Source of the DNA: Ewingella sp. CoE-038-23
GTDB taxonomy: Bacteria > Pseudomonadota > Gammaproteobacteria > Enterobacterales > Enterobacteriaceae
DNA length: 64,000 nt
Direction: 5' to 3'
Assembly (NCBI RefSeq): GCF_040419245.1
Contig: NZ_JAZHOH010000001.1
Span: 992,001 to 1,056,000 of the forward strand
Shown here: in pieces, positions 19,031 through 26,995 of the stretch
How the letters are laid out: every line of letters begins with the position of its first letter
How positions within the stretch are numbered: position 1 is the first letter of the stretch
The notes under the pieces: generated by a model
Databases searched by the model: none
What the model was told of the DNA's origin: nothing
What the model saw: only the letters and a program-made list of their open reading frames with translations
Position numbers and translations under genes: made by a program

Positions 19031-19978
19031 TCAATAAACCAGAAGGGCGAATGCGGCTAAGTCAGCTTCGACCGACGGACTGCGCAATGCCTGAATTTGT
19101 TGGCTGGTGATCGGGTTGCTCTGTCGCCACTGGTGATACAGGCTGAAAATGTCTACCACCAGTTGGTCATCTAACTCACTGCCGTCCAACATCCACAGAC
19201 ACAGCAGGCTACGCAGCAGGAAGTAATCGGCGACGAGATCAAAGTAAACCTCGGCCAGCGGCAGGGTTTCATGCTGCGGGAAGGTGTCGTGATACAGACG
19301 GTAAAGCAGGTAGTTGTTGAGCATCCAGCGGCGCTGATTGAAGAAAGGACGACCACGCTGGCGCCAGATGTCATGAATTTGTTCCAACAGGCGGCTTTCG
19401 CCAGCTTCACCCAGGTTTCCCATCAGCGCCAGTTGCAGCATAAAGGTCGCTTTGCGCGGCGACTCCGGCAACTTCTCCCACGGGATCTCCAGGCTGTTCA
19501 GTTCACGTAGAAAGTCGAGCTGCACGCTGGGGATGATCGGCAACTCTTCATATTGCTCTTGCAGGCGACGATCGCTGGCCAACTGAGCCAGCTCCTCCGG
19601 CAGACGGGAGATTTCCGCGCAATCTTTAGCCTCTTTGCCACTGCGTTTGCTGGCATAAGAGATCATCACGCCAATGCTGTAGAGCTTCTGCGCGCTGTCG
19701 AGCTCCGGCAGTGTGCCAAGGTTCAGTGCGGCTTGGTTTAGCGTCTGGATCCACGGGGAGAGGGCGGTGTGTTCATCATTGGCGGGATGCTGAGACTCTT
19801 CCAGCCATAGGGCGTCCGGCTGGCAGAGAATTGACTCGCAACAGGCGCGTTCGCCTAATAGCAGTGTTTGGCGGATCTCATGCTGCCAGTGAATCGACAT
19901 CACATCACACAGCCCTTGCGGATGCTGCTCGATAAAATGGCGGACATAGTTGGGGCGGTAGCGACTTAACTGGGTCAT
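19031..19978 (-). CDS. FliB-like protein (flagellin lysine-N-methylase family, divergent)
   Basis: The 315-residue product opens with LSRYRPNYVRHF, resembling the start of FliB flagellin lysine methylases, and its C-terminal half (RWMLNNYLLYRLYHD, then LVADYFLLRSLLCLWML) matches the FliB helical pattern. The usual cysteine cluster after the opening motif is not intact: the cysteines present are spread out (GLCDV, ERACCES, ILCQ). It may be a diverged or inactive methylase, or a chaperone-like derivative. ATG 19978 is chosen for its AAAGGA site; ATG 20020 has none. Expression is predicted from the sigma54 promoter at 20056-20041. Confidence 0.55.
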   Translation of the reverse strand: MTQLSRYRPNYVRHFIEQHPQGLCDVMSIHWQHEIRQTLLLGERACCESILCQPDALWLEESQHPANDEHTALSPWIQTLNQAALNLGTLPELDSAQKLYSIGVMISYASKRSGKEAKDCAEISRLPEELAQLASDRRLQEQYEELPIIPSVQLDFLRELNSLEIPWEKLPESPRKATFMLQLALMGNLGEAGESRLLEQIHDIWRQRGRPFFNQRRWMLNNYLLYRLYHDTFPQHETLPLAEVYFDLVADYFLLRSLLCLWMLDGSELDDQLVVDIFSLYHQWRQSNPITSQQIQALRSPSVEADLAAFALLVY

Positions 19979-20040
19979 ACAAAATCCTTTAATCAGGCAT
20001 AGATGCAGCGATGCGCGCATCGTTGAGGTTGCGCAGAGAT

Positions 20041-20056
20041 TGCAATCGCTGTGCCA
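20041..20056 (-). promoter_or_regulatory. Sigma54 promoter of the FliB-like/three-domain transferase operon
   Basis: On the minus strand TGGCACagcgaTTGCA matches the sigma54 consensus TGGCAC-N5-TTGCW exactly at the -24 and -12 elements. It lies 63 bp before the FliB-like start codon. A CGGAA-N7-TTCCG palindrome is centred 63 bp upstream. Confidence 0.85.
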
Positions 20057-20110
20057 GAGTGGTTTAAGATTTATATTTCAATGGGTTGCGAGCGGATGTG
20101 GGGAGGAGAG

Positions 20111-20127
20111 CGGAAGTGTGATTTCCG
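20111..20127. promoter_or_regulatory. Candidate LafK enhancer site (copy C)
   Basis: CGGAA-GTGTGAT-TTCCG, a palindrome with a 7-bp spacer, is preceded by G and followed by C on the plus strand. Two extra TTCCG half-sites follow at 20132 and 20146. The same pattern occurs before the flgB and fliD sigma54 promoters. Assignment to LafK is inference. Confidence 0.5.
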
Positions 20128-20163
20128 CTATTTCCGCTTTAATTCTTCCGGGCTAAGCCGAAA

Positions 20164-20604
20164 CTAGCGCGCCGTTTGGGCATCGTGATACAAAAAGTCG
20201 TCGGGAGTGCCGAGCAGTTTTTGCAGGATATTTTGCTGCATATTGAGCAGCACGCCGTTGCGCGCATTACGTTTTTTGCACACCCGAACTTGGCTTTCAA
20301 GGCGTTGCCACCACTGCGTTACTCGCGATTTCTCAGTAGCCGGCAGTTTGCTAATCAGATAGAGAATGGCTTTGTTGTTGGCCGGCAAGCCCAGCTCTTC
20401 GAGCAGGGTGCGGCGCTCACTGGCGTTGAAACTGATCAACCGGTGCAGTGACAGAATTTGACCATTGATGTCGTTTAGCTCTTGGCTGTTACGACGGATC
20501 ATGCTGCTTGATTGCAATTCAAGCAGCGTACACAGCAGCTCGTAGTGGCGATTATCCTCGCGGATACCCAACAGGATGCGTTTGATTTGTGTCGCTTTGC
20601 TCAT
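20164..20604 (-). CDS. flgN: Flagellar export chaperone FlgN (LfgN)
   Basis: FlgN is the cytoplasmic chaperone of hook-filament junction proteins FlgK and FlgL. The 146-residue product is helical, with the FlgN-type N-terminus (LLGIREDNRHYELLCTLLEL) and the conserved RLISFNASERRTLLEELGL segment. It starts 3 bp after the flgM stop, and both are transcribed leftward with flgA, the usual flgAMN order. Confidence 0.85.
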   Translation of the reverse strand: MSKATQIKRILLGIREDNRHYELLCTLLELQSSSMIRRNSQELNDINGQILSLHRLISFNASERRTLLEELGLPANNKAILYLISKLPATEKSRVTQWWQRLESQVRVCKKRNARNGVLLNMQQNILQKLLGTPDDFLYHDAQTAR

Positions 20605-20607
20605 GAC

Positions 20608-20880
20608 TTATCCTCGGAAGAAAGAGAGCATAGACCCGGCGATAGCGTCGCTGTCGAGGTTAAATTCGCCGGATTGCACGCTCGCCTGTAAGGCCGAAAT
20701 TTGCTCGGCATCCGGCGCGCCGTCGGGTGTGACGGCCAGTTGGCTACGGGCGGCATCCATTTCGTCCTGCTGATCATCATGGCTCAGTGGCGCAACGGCG
20801 CTTTTATTCGGCGTCGTCGTTGGGCGTCGGCTGGTTAACGTGGCGGCCTGTGGCGCGGCAACATTAGGGTTAATTTTCAT
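20608..20880 (-). CDS. flgM: Anti-sigma28 factor FlgM (LfgM)
   Basis: FlgM holds sigma28 (here FliA/LafS at 38989) inactive until the hook is complete and FlgM is exported. The 90-residue product has the disordered N-terminus typical of FlgM and the C-terminal sigma-binding region (AEQISALQASVQSGEF followed by NLDSDAIAGSMLSFF). Short length and position between flgA and flgN support the call. A possible sigma28 promoter lies upstream, which would give the usual feedback loop. Confidence 0.9.
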   Translation of the reverse strand: MKINPNVAAPQAATLTSRRPTTTPNKSAVAPLSHDDQQDEMDAARSQLAVTPDGAPDAEQISALQASVQSGEFNLDSDAIAGSMLSFFRG

Positions 20881-20923
20881 ATCTGCCTCGTAAATGCTGG
20901 GACAAAAGTGCTGTTACCTGAGT

Positions 20924-20951
20924 AAAGCGGCACGAGGGCAGGGGATCTTTA
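20924..20951 (-). promoter_or_regulatory. Possible sigma28 promoter for flgM-flgN
   Basis: On the minus strand TAAA (20951-20948) is followed after 16 bp by GCCGCTTT (20931-20924). The flagellar sigma28 consensus is TAAA-N15-GCCGATAA, so spacing and -10 are imperfect. Supported mainly by position in the 90-bp flgA-flgM gap. Confidence 0.3.
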
Positions 20952-20970
20952 AGTCTATTTCACCCTTGCT

Positions 20971-21783
20971 TTACAAATTAGCCACCGGCGCATTGATCGC
21001 GACTGAGCCGTCGGCCTGAATTTTGCCTTTTACCACCTGATTGCTGCTCTCATTGCGCACGCTAATCACCTCGTCCTGATGGCCATTTTTCATCGCTAAT
21101 CCCTTAGTCCGCGCATCAATCCCCTCAATGCTAATGTCGATGATCACTTCGTCTCCGCGCTTCACCAGCAGAGGCATCTCAAGCTGTTGCGGCGTGACAG
21201 GCTTGGAGGCGCGCAGCTGCGAGCGAGTCTGTTTGCCAATCACCTGTGACAGATCGGTCATGAATTTCCCATTGCCGCTGCTGACGTTGTAGCGGCGCAA
21301 GGTCAGATTCGACTCGGTTAAGGTTTCGCCACGAGGAATATCCCCCTTGGTCATCACCACTGGCAGGGTGATGTCGGGGCGAACATTGACCGTCACCGAC
21401 CAGCTGTCGCCACAGGCTACCTGATAGCGCTGATGATTGAGCTGGAACCCGGCATTATCCGGCGCGCTGACTTTCAAAGGCTGTGTGCAGAGGGGATAGG
21501 CGCTGACGGTTGGCGGAACGAACAGCGACAGTTTTATTTTCTCATCCTTCCAGCCCTGCTTATCCGCGTAGTCATGCAGCACTTTAATGGCGTGTTGAGT
21601 GACATCGCGGGTGATTTGCTGCTGCGCGCTGGTGGCAACAGGCGGTGCGGCAAGGCTGGCTTGAGCCGACGCTGCGAGTCCCAAAGCCGCGATGGCAGCA
21701 CAGTGAATCGGGAAGGAAATTTGCCGACGTAAACGGAAAGAAAAGCGGAAACGCGGGTTCCGGTTTGGCTGAGGATTTTTCAT
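20971..21783 (-). CDS. flgA: P-ring assembly chaperone FlgA (LfgA)
   Basis: FlgA is the periplasmic chaperone for P-ring protein FlgI. The 270-residue product has a long basic N-terminus and signal peptide (hydrophobic core about 28-48, ending AQASLAA) and a C-terminal SAF/ChapFlgA domain (GDIPRGETLTESNLTLRRYN; VKRGDEVIIDISIEGIDART). The start is ATG 21783 with AAGGTG upstream; an alternative TTG at 21801 adds six residues. It is divergent from flgB, and the candidate LafK site A falls inside its first codons. Confidence 0.92.
   Translation of the reverse strand: MKNPQPNRNPRFRFSFRLRRQISFPIHCAAIAALGLAASAQASLAAPPVATSAQQQITRDVTQHAIKVLHDYADKQGWKDEKIKLSLFVPPTVSAYPLCTQPLKVSAPDNAGFQLNHQRYQVACGDSWSVTVNVRPDITLPVVMTKGDIPRGETLTESNLTLRRYNVSSGNGKFMTDLSQVIGKQTRSQLRASKPVTPQQLEMPLLVKRGDEVIIDISIEGIDARTKGLAMKNGHQDEVISVRNESSNQVVKGKIQADGSVAINAPVANL
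21746..21762. promoter_or_regulatory. Candidate LafK enhancer site (copy A)
   Basis: CGGAA-ACGCGGG-TTCCG is a palindrome with the same 7-bp spacer as copies B and C. It is centred 61 bp upstream of the TGGCAC of the flgB sigma54 promoter and lies within the start of flgA coding sequence. Confidence 0.45.
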
Positions 21784-21814
21784 AAATTCACCTTGAATCA
21801 ATAAGTTAAAAAAC

Positions 21815-21830
21815 TGGCACGCGACTTGCT
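21815..21830 (+). promoter_or_regulatory. Sigma54 promoter of the flgB-to-lafW operon
   Basis: TGGCACgcgacTTGCT matches the sigma54 consensus exactly. It lies 49 bp before the flgB start. The sequence continues CTACAAGCGCTA, similar to the region after the fliD promoter (ATTACAAGCTAT), so the two promoters share more than the core. Confidence 0.9.
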
Positions 21831-21878
21831 CTACAAGCGCTACACGAGATTTTTTAATACCGTTTCAAGGTGAGGAAG

Positions 21879-22229
21879 ATGGGAATTAATTTTCAGCAAG
21901 CACTGGGTCAAAGTCCACTGGCTGCAGAGTTACGTCTTGAGAGGACGGAGATACTTTCTGCAAATATGGCGAATGTCGATACGCCAAATTTCAAGGCCAA
22001 AGATATGGATTTTGCGCAGGAGATGCAACGTGCAAATGATAATTCTATGCCTCCTTGTGCTCCTCATCTGGAATTTCGTGTGCCTTATCAACCTTCTGAA
22101 GATGGAAATACCGTCGAACTGAATATTGAGCAGGCGGCGTTCTCCCAGAACACCATGAGTTTTCAGACCAGCCTGTCGTTTCTCAACATGAGTTTTCGCG
22201 GGCTTGAATCCGCCATTGAAGGGAAATAA
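21879..22229 (+). CDS. flgB: Proximal rod protein FlgB (LfgB)
   Basis: FlgB is a rod subunit of the flagellar basal body. The 116-residue product has the rod-protein N-terminal motif LSANMANVDTPNFKAKD and a C-terminal coiled segment (SFLNMSFRGLESAIEGK). ATG 21879 is chosen over an in-frame GTG at 21870; AAGG at 21867-21870 is well placed. First gene of the rod/hook operon, transcribed from the sigma54 promoter at 21815. Confidence 0.93.
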   Translation: MGINFQQALGQSPLAAELRLERTEILSANMANVDTPNFKAKDMDFAQEMQRANDNSMPPCAPHLEFRVPYQPSEDGNTVELNIEQAAFSQNTMSFQTSLSFLNMSFRGLESAIEGK

Positions 22230-22232
22230 CTG

Positions 22233-22658
22233 ATGTCATTTGCCGATATTTATAAGGTTTCAGGTTCGGGCATGACTGCCCAGACCCTGCGTCTCAATAC
22301 CGTCGCCAGCAATTTGGCTAACGCTGAATCCCCGGCGGCCAGCGCCGACAGTGTCTATCAGGCACGCAGCCCGGTGTTTGCCGCTATCTACAATAACAGC
22401 GAGCACGAAGAGGGCGATCACCTCGCCAGTGCCAGCGTGCAGGTCGCGGATATCGTCAAGTCCGGCGGTTTTGTTCGCCGCTACGAGCCGAACCATCCGC
22501 TGGCCGATGCCGACGGGAATGTCTATTACCCCGACGTGAACGTGGTGGAGCAGATGGCCGACATGATGTCCGCGTCGCGCAACTTCGAAACCAACGTTGA
22601 CGTGATGAACAATGTGAAAAGTATGCAGCAAAGCGTGCTCAAGCTGGGAGACGCCTGA
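22233..22658 (+). CDS. flgC: Proximal rod protein FlgC (LfgC)
   Basis: FlgC is a rod subunit. The 141 residues include the N-terminal rod motif (TLRLNTVASNLANAESPAAS) and the C-terminal flagellar basal-body motif (VVEQMADMMSASRNFETNVD). It lies 3 bp after flgB, and its stop overlaps the flgD start. Confidence 0.94.
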   Translation: MSFADIYKVSGSGMTAQTLRLNTVASNLANAESPAASADSVYQARSPVFAAIYNNSEHEEGDHLASASVQVADIVKSGGFVRRYEPNHPLADADGNVYYPDVNVVEQMADMMSASRNFETNVDVMNNVKSMQQSVLKLGDA

Positions 22659-23500
22659 TGATCCAGGACACGTCAGCCAGCATGCAAAATGCTGCCATGT
22701 TGCTGGCTGCCAGCCAGCAAAGCGCGGTTAAAAAGCCAGTGGCGAAAGCCAAAACGGTCGGCGCGCAAGCCCCAGCGGCCAGCAATAATGTCGGAGCCAG
22801 TAGCAATGTCGGGGCCAGTAATAACGTCGGCAGCTCCGGCGGCGTGGGCGATGACAGTAGCGATGTGCCGCAGACCGATGAGCCGTCTATGGCAGACACC
22901 TTCCTGACCCTGTTTGTGGCAGAAATTGAGAATCAGGACCCGACCGAGCCGACCGATCCTACCGAATACATCACCCAGCTGGCCTCCATGGCGCAGGTAG
23001 TGATGGCGGAAGATCTCTCCAGCCAGATGTCCAACAACTCGATTTTGATGAGCAATCTACAAGTCATGATGCTGGGCAAAATGATTGGTGATGATGTGAT
23101 GGTGCAGGCGTCAACCGTCACCGTCGCCGACGGCCAGAGCATCACCGGGCGCGTCACCATTACCGACGCCAGCACCACGGTCGATCTCAATTTCAAAGAC
23201 TCTGCCGGCAACGAGTACACCGTGCCGCTGGGCGAGCAGTCTCCCGGCCCGGTTGATTTCAGCATCGATCCCGCCGACTACGGCATTCCGCCGGGAGATT
23301 ACGACATCTCCGTGGTGACCAATACCGGCGAATCCAACATCCCTATTGAGGTCGAAGGCCGCGTCACTGACGTGCGCATTCCGCTGGATGGTAGCACGCC
23401 GGTCCTTAACGTTTCCGGCGTGGGTGAAGTGCCTTTCATCATGTTGACCGAATTTTTAACCCCTGTAACAGACGGTGACATCCCCGTTTCTTTCTCTTAA
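22658..23500 (+). CDS. flgD: Hook assembly scaffold FlgD (LfgD)
   Basis: FlgD is the cap on which hook subunits polymerise, discarded on completion. The 280-residue product has the conserved FlgD N-terminal block (MADTFLTLFVAEIENQDPTE and YITQLASMAQVVMAEDLS) and a C-terminal beta-sandwich region. Before it sits an unusual low-complexity linker of VGAS/NNVG repeats (about residues 42-62). It overlaps flgC by 1 bp and lies 15 bp before flgE. Confidence 0.93.
   Translation: MIQDTSASMQNAAMLLAASQQSAVKKPVAKAKTVGAQAPAASNNVGASSNVGASNNVGSSGGVGDDSSDVPQTDEPSMADTFLTLFVAEIENQDPTEPTDPTEYITQLASMAQVVMAEDLSSQMSNNSILMSNLQVMMLGKMIGDDVMVQASTVTVADGQSITGRVTITDASTTVDLNFKDSAGNEYTVPLGEQSPGPVDFSIDPADYGIPPGDYDISVVTNTGESNIPIEVEGRVTDVRIPLDGSTPVLNVSGVGEVPFIMLTEFLTPVTDGDIPVSFS
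22784..22837 (+). repeat. Three 18-bp tandem repeats inside flgD
   Basis: Three imperfect 18-bp units (AATAATGTCGGAGCCAGT, AGCAATGTCGGGGCCAGT, AATAACGTCGGCAGCTCC) encode NNVGAS, SNVGAS and NNVGSS. They form a flexible linker ahead of the conserved FlgD domain, and could vary in number between strains. Confidence 0.75.
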
Positions 23501-23515
23501 TTTTGGAATCTCACT

Positions 23516-24700
23516 ATGAGCGCAAGCATTGCAGCCTCCGGGCTTAACGCGGTCAATGACCAGCTAGACAGCATCAGTAACAACATTGCGAATGCGGGTA
23601 CTGTTGGCTACAAATCCAGCACCACCCAGTTTTCTGCCGTCTACGCCGGGTCACAGGCGATGGGCGTGACCACTGCCGGTACTGCGCAAAGCATCACCCG
23701 CAGCGGCAGCATGATGAGCACTGGCAACGCGATGGATTTAGCCATCAGCGGCAACGGCTTCTTTATTACCCGCAGCCCGTCAGGGGACGTCAGCTATACC
23801 CGCGCGGGATATTTCGAGACAGATCTCAACGGCAAAATCGTCGATAACCAAGGCAATTTCGTGCAGGGCTATCCGGTCGATGCGAACGGCAATCTGCAAA
23901 CCGGTACCGTGACTGACCTGAGCGTCTCGACCGGCAATATTCCGGCCAAGGCATCCAGCAAAGTGGATTTCACCGCCAACTTCGATGCTTCTTCTACCGT
24001 GCCGACGGTCACGCCTTTCGACTCAGCAAACAGCGCCAGTTACAACAATACCTATACCTCACAGGTGTATGACTCTCTCGGTCAGCAGCACACTCTTACC
24101 CAATACATGGTGAAAACCGGCGATAACACCTGGGAAATGCACTACGGCATGGATGGCAAGAATCTTGACCAAACCACCACGCTGACCTTCGACACCAACG
24201 GTGCCTTGGTGGCAACGCCGCCGACCGTTCTGACCGTGCCGGTGCCGGGCGCGGCTGACCTGAGTATCTCTCTGGATTACTCCTCCTGTACCCAATACGG
24301 CTCTGAATTCTCGGTGACGGCGAACAACGCGGACGGCTATGCCTCGGCGGAACGCACTGGCGTGGCGATTGATGATGACGGCGGCGTTTACGCCACCTAC
24401 AGCAATGGCGAGCGGATGTTGCAGGGCCAAATCGTGTTGGCGAATTTTGCCAATCCGAATGGGCTGGTTGCGCAGGACGGCACCTCATGGACCGCAAGTT
24501 CAGAGTCCGGCGCGGCGGTGATTGGCACGCCAGGCACCGGCATGTACGGCTCGCTCGATTCCGGCATGTTGGAAAGTTCAAACGTGGATATCACCAGTGA
24601 GCTGGTGGAGCTGATGGGTGCCCAGCGCAACTATCAGGCCGATACCAAAGTGATCGCCACGGATGACGAGCTGATGCAGTCGCTGTTCCAGTCTATCTAA
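23516..24700 (+). CDS. flgE: Flagellar hook protein FlgE (LfgE)
   Basis: FlgE is the hook subunit. The 394-residue protein starts with the rod/hook motif (SISNNIANAGTVGYKSSTTQ), has a central variable domain, and ends with the conserved ESSNVDITSELVELMGAQRN block. Length is normal. The RBS and start at 23516 follow flgD closely. Transcribed with flgB-L. Confidence 0.95.
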   Translation: MSASIAASGLNAVNDQLDSISNNIANAGTVGYKSSTTQFSAVYAGSQAMGVTTAGTAQSITRSGSMMSTGNAMDLAISGNGFFITRSPSGDVSYTRAGYFETDLNGKIVDNQGNFVQGYPVDANGNLQTGTVTDLSVSTGNIPAKASSKVDFTANFDASSTVPTVTPFDSANSASYNNTYTSQVYDSLGQQHTLTQYMVKTGDNTWEMHYGMDGKNLDQTTTLTFDTNGALVATPPTVLTVPVPGAADLSISLDYSSCTQYGSEFSVTANNADGYASAERTGVAIDDDGGVYATYSNGERMLQGQIVLANFANPNGLVAQDGTSWTASSESGAAVIGTPGTGMYGSLDSGMLESSNVDITSELVELMGAQRNYQADTKVIATDDELMQSLFQSI

Positions 24701-24740
24701 CGGTATTTCATCGCTCTTTGACTGAAGGAGTTATAGGTCT

Positions 24741-25475
24741 ATGGACCATCTTATTTTCACCGCCGTCAGTGGGGCATCTCACACCCTGATGGAGCAGCAG
24801 ATCCGCGCTAATAATCTGGCGAATGCCAATACCGACGGCTTTCGTGCTGATTTGGATCAGGCGCGAAGCGAGGCGGTACCGGGCGAGGGTTACAGCAGCC
24901 GTTTTCTGGTGAAGCAGGAGGACGGCGGCGTCGATATGACACCCGGCGTCATCGTGCAAACCGGCCGACCGCTTGACGTCGCCATAAAAGGTCAGGGGCT
25001 GATTGCTCTGCAATCGCCGCAGGGTGAGGTTTATACCCGCAGCGGCAATATGCAGCAGGATGCCGACGGCGCACTGACCATCGGCGGACTGCCGGTGTTG
25101 GGTGACGGCGGGCCTATCGTGCTGCCGCCCAACGCGTTGGCCTCAGTGGGCACCGACGGCACCATCTCCGTGTTGCCAGATGACGGCGATGTGGCCGCGA
25201 CGATGGAAGTCGACCGTATCAAGCTGGTCAACGTGCCGACCAACCAACTGAGCAAAAACGCCAGTGGGCAGATAGTTACCCGTACCGGCCTGCCCGCGGC
25301 GGTGGATGAGAACGTCGCGCTGGTGGACAACAGCCTCGAGAGCAGTAACGTCTCGGCGGTCACCGAAATGGTGTCGACTATCTCGCTGAACCGGCAGTTC
25401 GAAGCGCAGATCAAGATGATGAAAGCCGCCGAAGATCTCAGTGATGCAGGCAACCGCCTGCTGCGAGATTCGTGA
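24741..25475 (+). CDS. flgF: Rod protein FlgF (LfgF)
   Basis: FlgF is a proximal rod subunit. The 244-residue protein has QQIRANNLANANTDGFRADL at the N-terminus and LESSNVSAVTEMVSTISLNR at the C-terminus, both family motifs. It has an AAGGAG site before ATG 24741 and a 27-bp gap to flgG. Confidence 0.94.
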   Translation: MDHLIFTAVSGASHTLMEQQIRANNLANANTDGFRADLDQARSEAVPGEGYSSRFLVKQEDGGVDMTPGVIVQTGRPLDVAIKGQGLIALQSPQGEVYTRSGNMQQDADGALTIGGLPVLGDGGPIVLPPNALASVGTDGTISVLPDDGDVAATMEVDRIKLVNVPTNQLSKNASGQIVTRTGLPAAVDENVALVDNSLESSNVSAVTEMVSTISLNRQFEAQIKMMKAAEDLSDAGNRLLRDS

Positions 25476-25502
25476 TCTCCTCTTTATTAAGGAAAACCCG
25501 CC

Positions 25503-26285
25503 ATGAACCCGGCGTTATTTATCAGTAAAACCGGCCTGTCGGCTGAAGACGCGAAAATGAGCGCCATCGCCAACAACATTGCCAACGTTAACACCAACGG
25601 TTTTAAACGCGACCGCGTGGTATTCGAAGATTTGTTCTATCAGACCCACCGGGCGCCCGGCACCCAGATGGACCAGAACAATATGGCGCCCAACGGCATT
25701 CAGTTCGGCAGCGGTGTAAAGATTATCGGCACCCAGAAGCAGTTCAGCGAAGGTAATGTGCAAACCACGGAAGCCAAGATGGACGTTGCCATCATGGGGC
25801 AGGGCTTCTTTCAGGTACAAAACGCCAACGGCGACACCGCCTATACCCGCGACGGCCAGTTGAGCGTCAATGCTGACGGTCAGCTCACCAACGCGCAGGG
25901 CCTGCCGTTGCAGCCTGAAATCAGCGTGCCAGACGGCACGGCGGATTTGACCATTGGCGACGACGGTACGGTGACGGCCACCGACGGCAGCGGAAATCCG
26001 TCCGAACTGGGGCAGATCACGCTGGTGAACTTCGTCAATCCGGCCGGTCTTCAAGCCGAAGGCGGCAACCTCTATTTGGAAACCGCCGCCAGCGGGCAGG
26101 CCGTTGAGGGCACGCCCGGCGAGGATGCTTTTGGCACCTTAAAGCAGGGAGCATTGGAAGGCTCAAACGTCGATGTCGTGAACGAAATGGTCGATATGAT
26201 CACCGTTCAACGCGCCTATGAAATGAACGCCAAGATGGTCTCGGCGGCGGATGACATGTTGCAGTACATCAGCCAGAACTTGTGA
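25503..26285 (+). CDS. flgG: Distal rod protein FlgG (LfgG)
   Basis: FlgG is the distal rod subunit. The 260-residue length is exactly typical. The N-terminal motif AIANNIANVNTNGFKRDR and the C-terminal LEGSNVDVVNEMVDMITVQR are intact. It lies between flgF and flgH in the usual order. Confidence 0.96.
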   Translation: MNPALFISKTGLSAEDAKMSAIANNIANVNTNGFKRDRVVFEDLFYQTHRAPGTQMDQNNMAPNGIQFGSGVKIIGTQKQFSEGNVQTTEAKMDVAIMGQGFFQVQNANGDTAYTRDGQLSVNADGQLTNAQGLPLQPEISVPDGTADLTIGDDGTVTATDGSGNPSELGQITLVNFVNPAGLQAEGGNLYLETAASGQAVEGTPGEDAFGTLKQGALEGSNVDVVNEMVDMITVQRAYEMNAKMVSAADDMLQYISQNL

Positions 26286-26311
26286 TCATCGACTAACTAG
26301 CAGGTAACGTT

Positions 26312-26980
26312 TTGAATAAATTACTCCCGCTTTGCGCCGTGCTGCTGCTCTGCCTGACCGGCTGCGAATCGCAAACCATGACCGTCCATAAAGACGACGC
26401 GGAATATGCCCCGCCGCCGGTGGATACCCAAACGACGTCACAGGGCAAAGACGGGGGGCTTTATCAGAATGACTACAGCTGGTCACTGGTGGCAGACCGG
26501 CACCCGTACCGCGTCGGCGATATTCTGACCATTGTGCTTGATGAGTCCACGCAGTCGAGCAAGCAGGCAAAAACGGATTTCGATAAGAACTCCGACGCCA
26601 CTATTGCGCCCGCCACCTTCGGCACTCATACCTACAACGGCGTGGTGGGCTCGACTTCCGCCAAACGTAACTTCAGCGGCGAGGGCACCACCGAGCAGCA
26701 AAATAGCCTGCACGGCTACATCACCGTTTCGGTTCATCACGTGATGCCTAACGGGGTGCTGGAAATTAAAGGCGAGAAGTGGCTGACGCTCAATCAGGGC
26801 GATGAGTACATCCGCCTCACCGGGCTGGTGCGCGTGGATGATATCAGCAATGACAACAGCATCTCTTCGCAGCGCATCGCCAACGCCCGCATCTCCTACG
26901 CGGGGCGCGGGGCGCTGAGCGATGCCAACTCCGCAGGCTGGTTAACTCGTCTGTTTAACCATCCGCTGTTCCCGGTTTAA
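26312..26980 (+). CDS. flgH: L-ring lipoprotein FlgH (LfgH)
   Basis: FlgH forms the outer-membrane L-ring. The 222-residue product starts at TTG 26312 behind a CAGG site and has a lipoprotein signal with lipobox LTGC (cysteine about residue 18). The family region SLVADRHPYRVGDILTIVLD and the C-terminal ANARISYAGRGALSDANSAG are present. No frame problems seen. Confidence 0.94.
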   Translation: MNKLLPLCAVLLLCLTGCESQTMTVHKDDAEYAPPPVDTQTTSQGKDGGLYQNDYSWSLVADRHPYRVGDILTIVLDESTQSSKQAKTDFDKNSDATIAPATFGTHTYNGVVGSTSAKRNFSGEGTTEQQNSLHGYITVSVHHVMPNGVLEIKGEKWLTLNQGDEYIRLTGLVRVDDISNDNSISSQRIANARISYAGRGALSDANSAGWLTRLFNHPLFPV

Positions 26981-26995
26981 CACATGAGGTTAATC

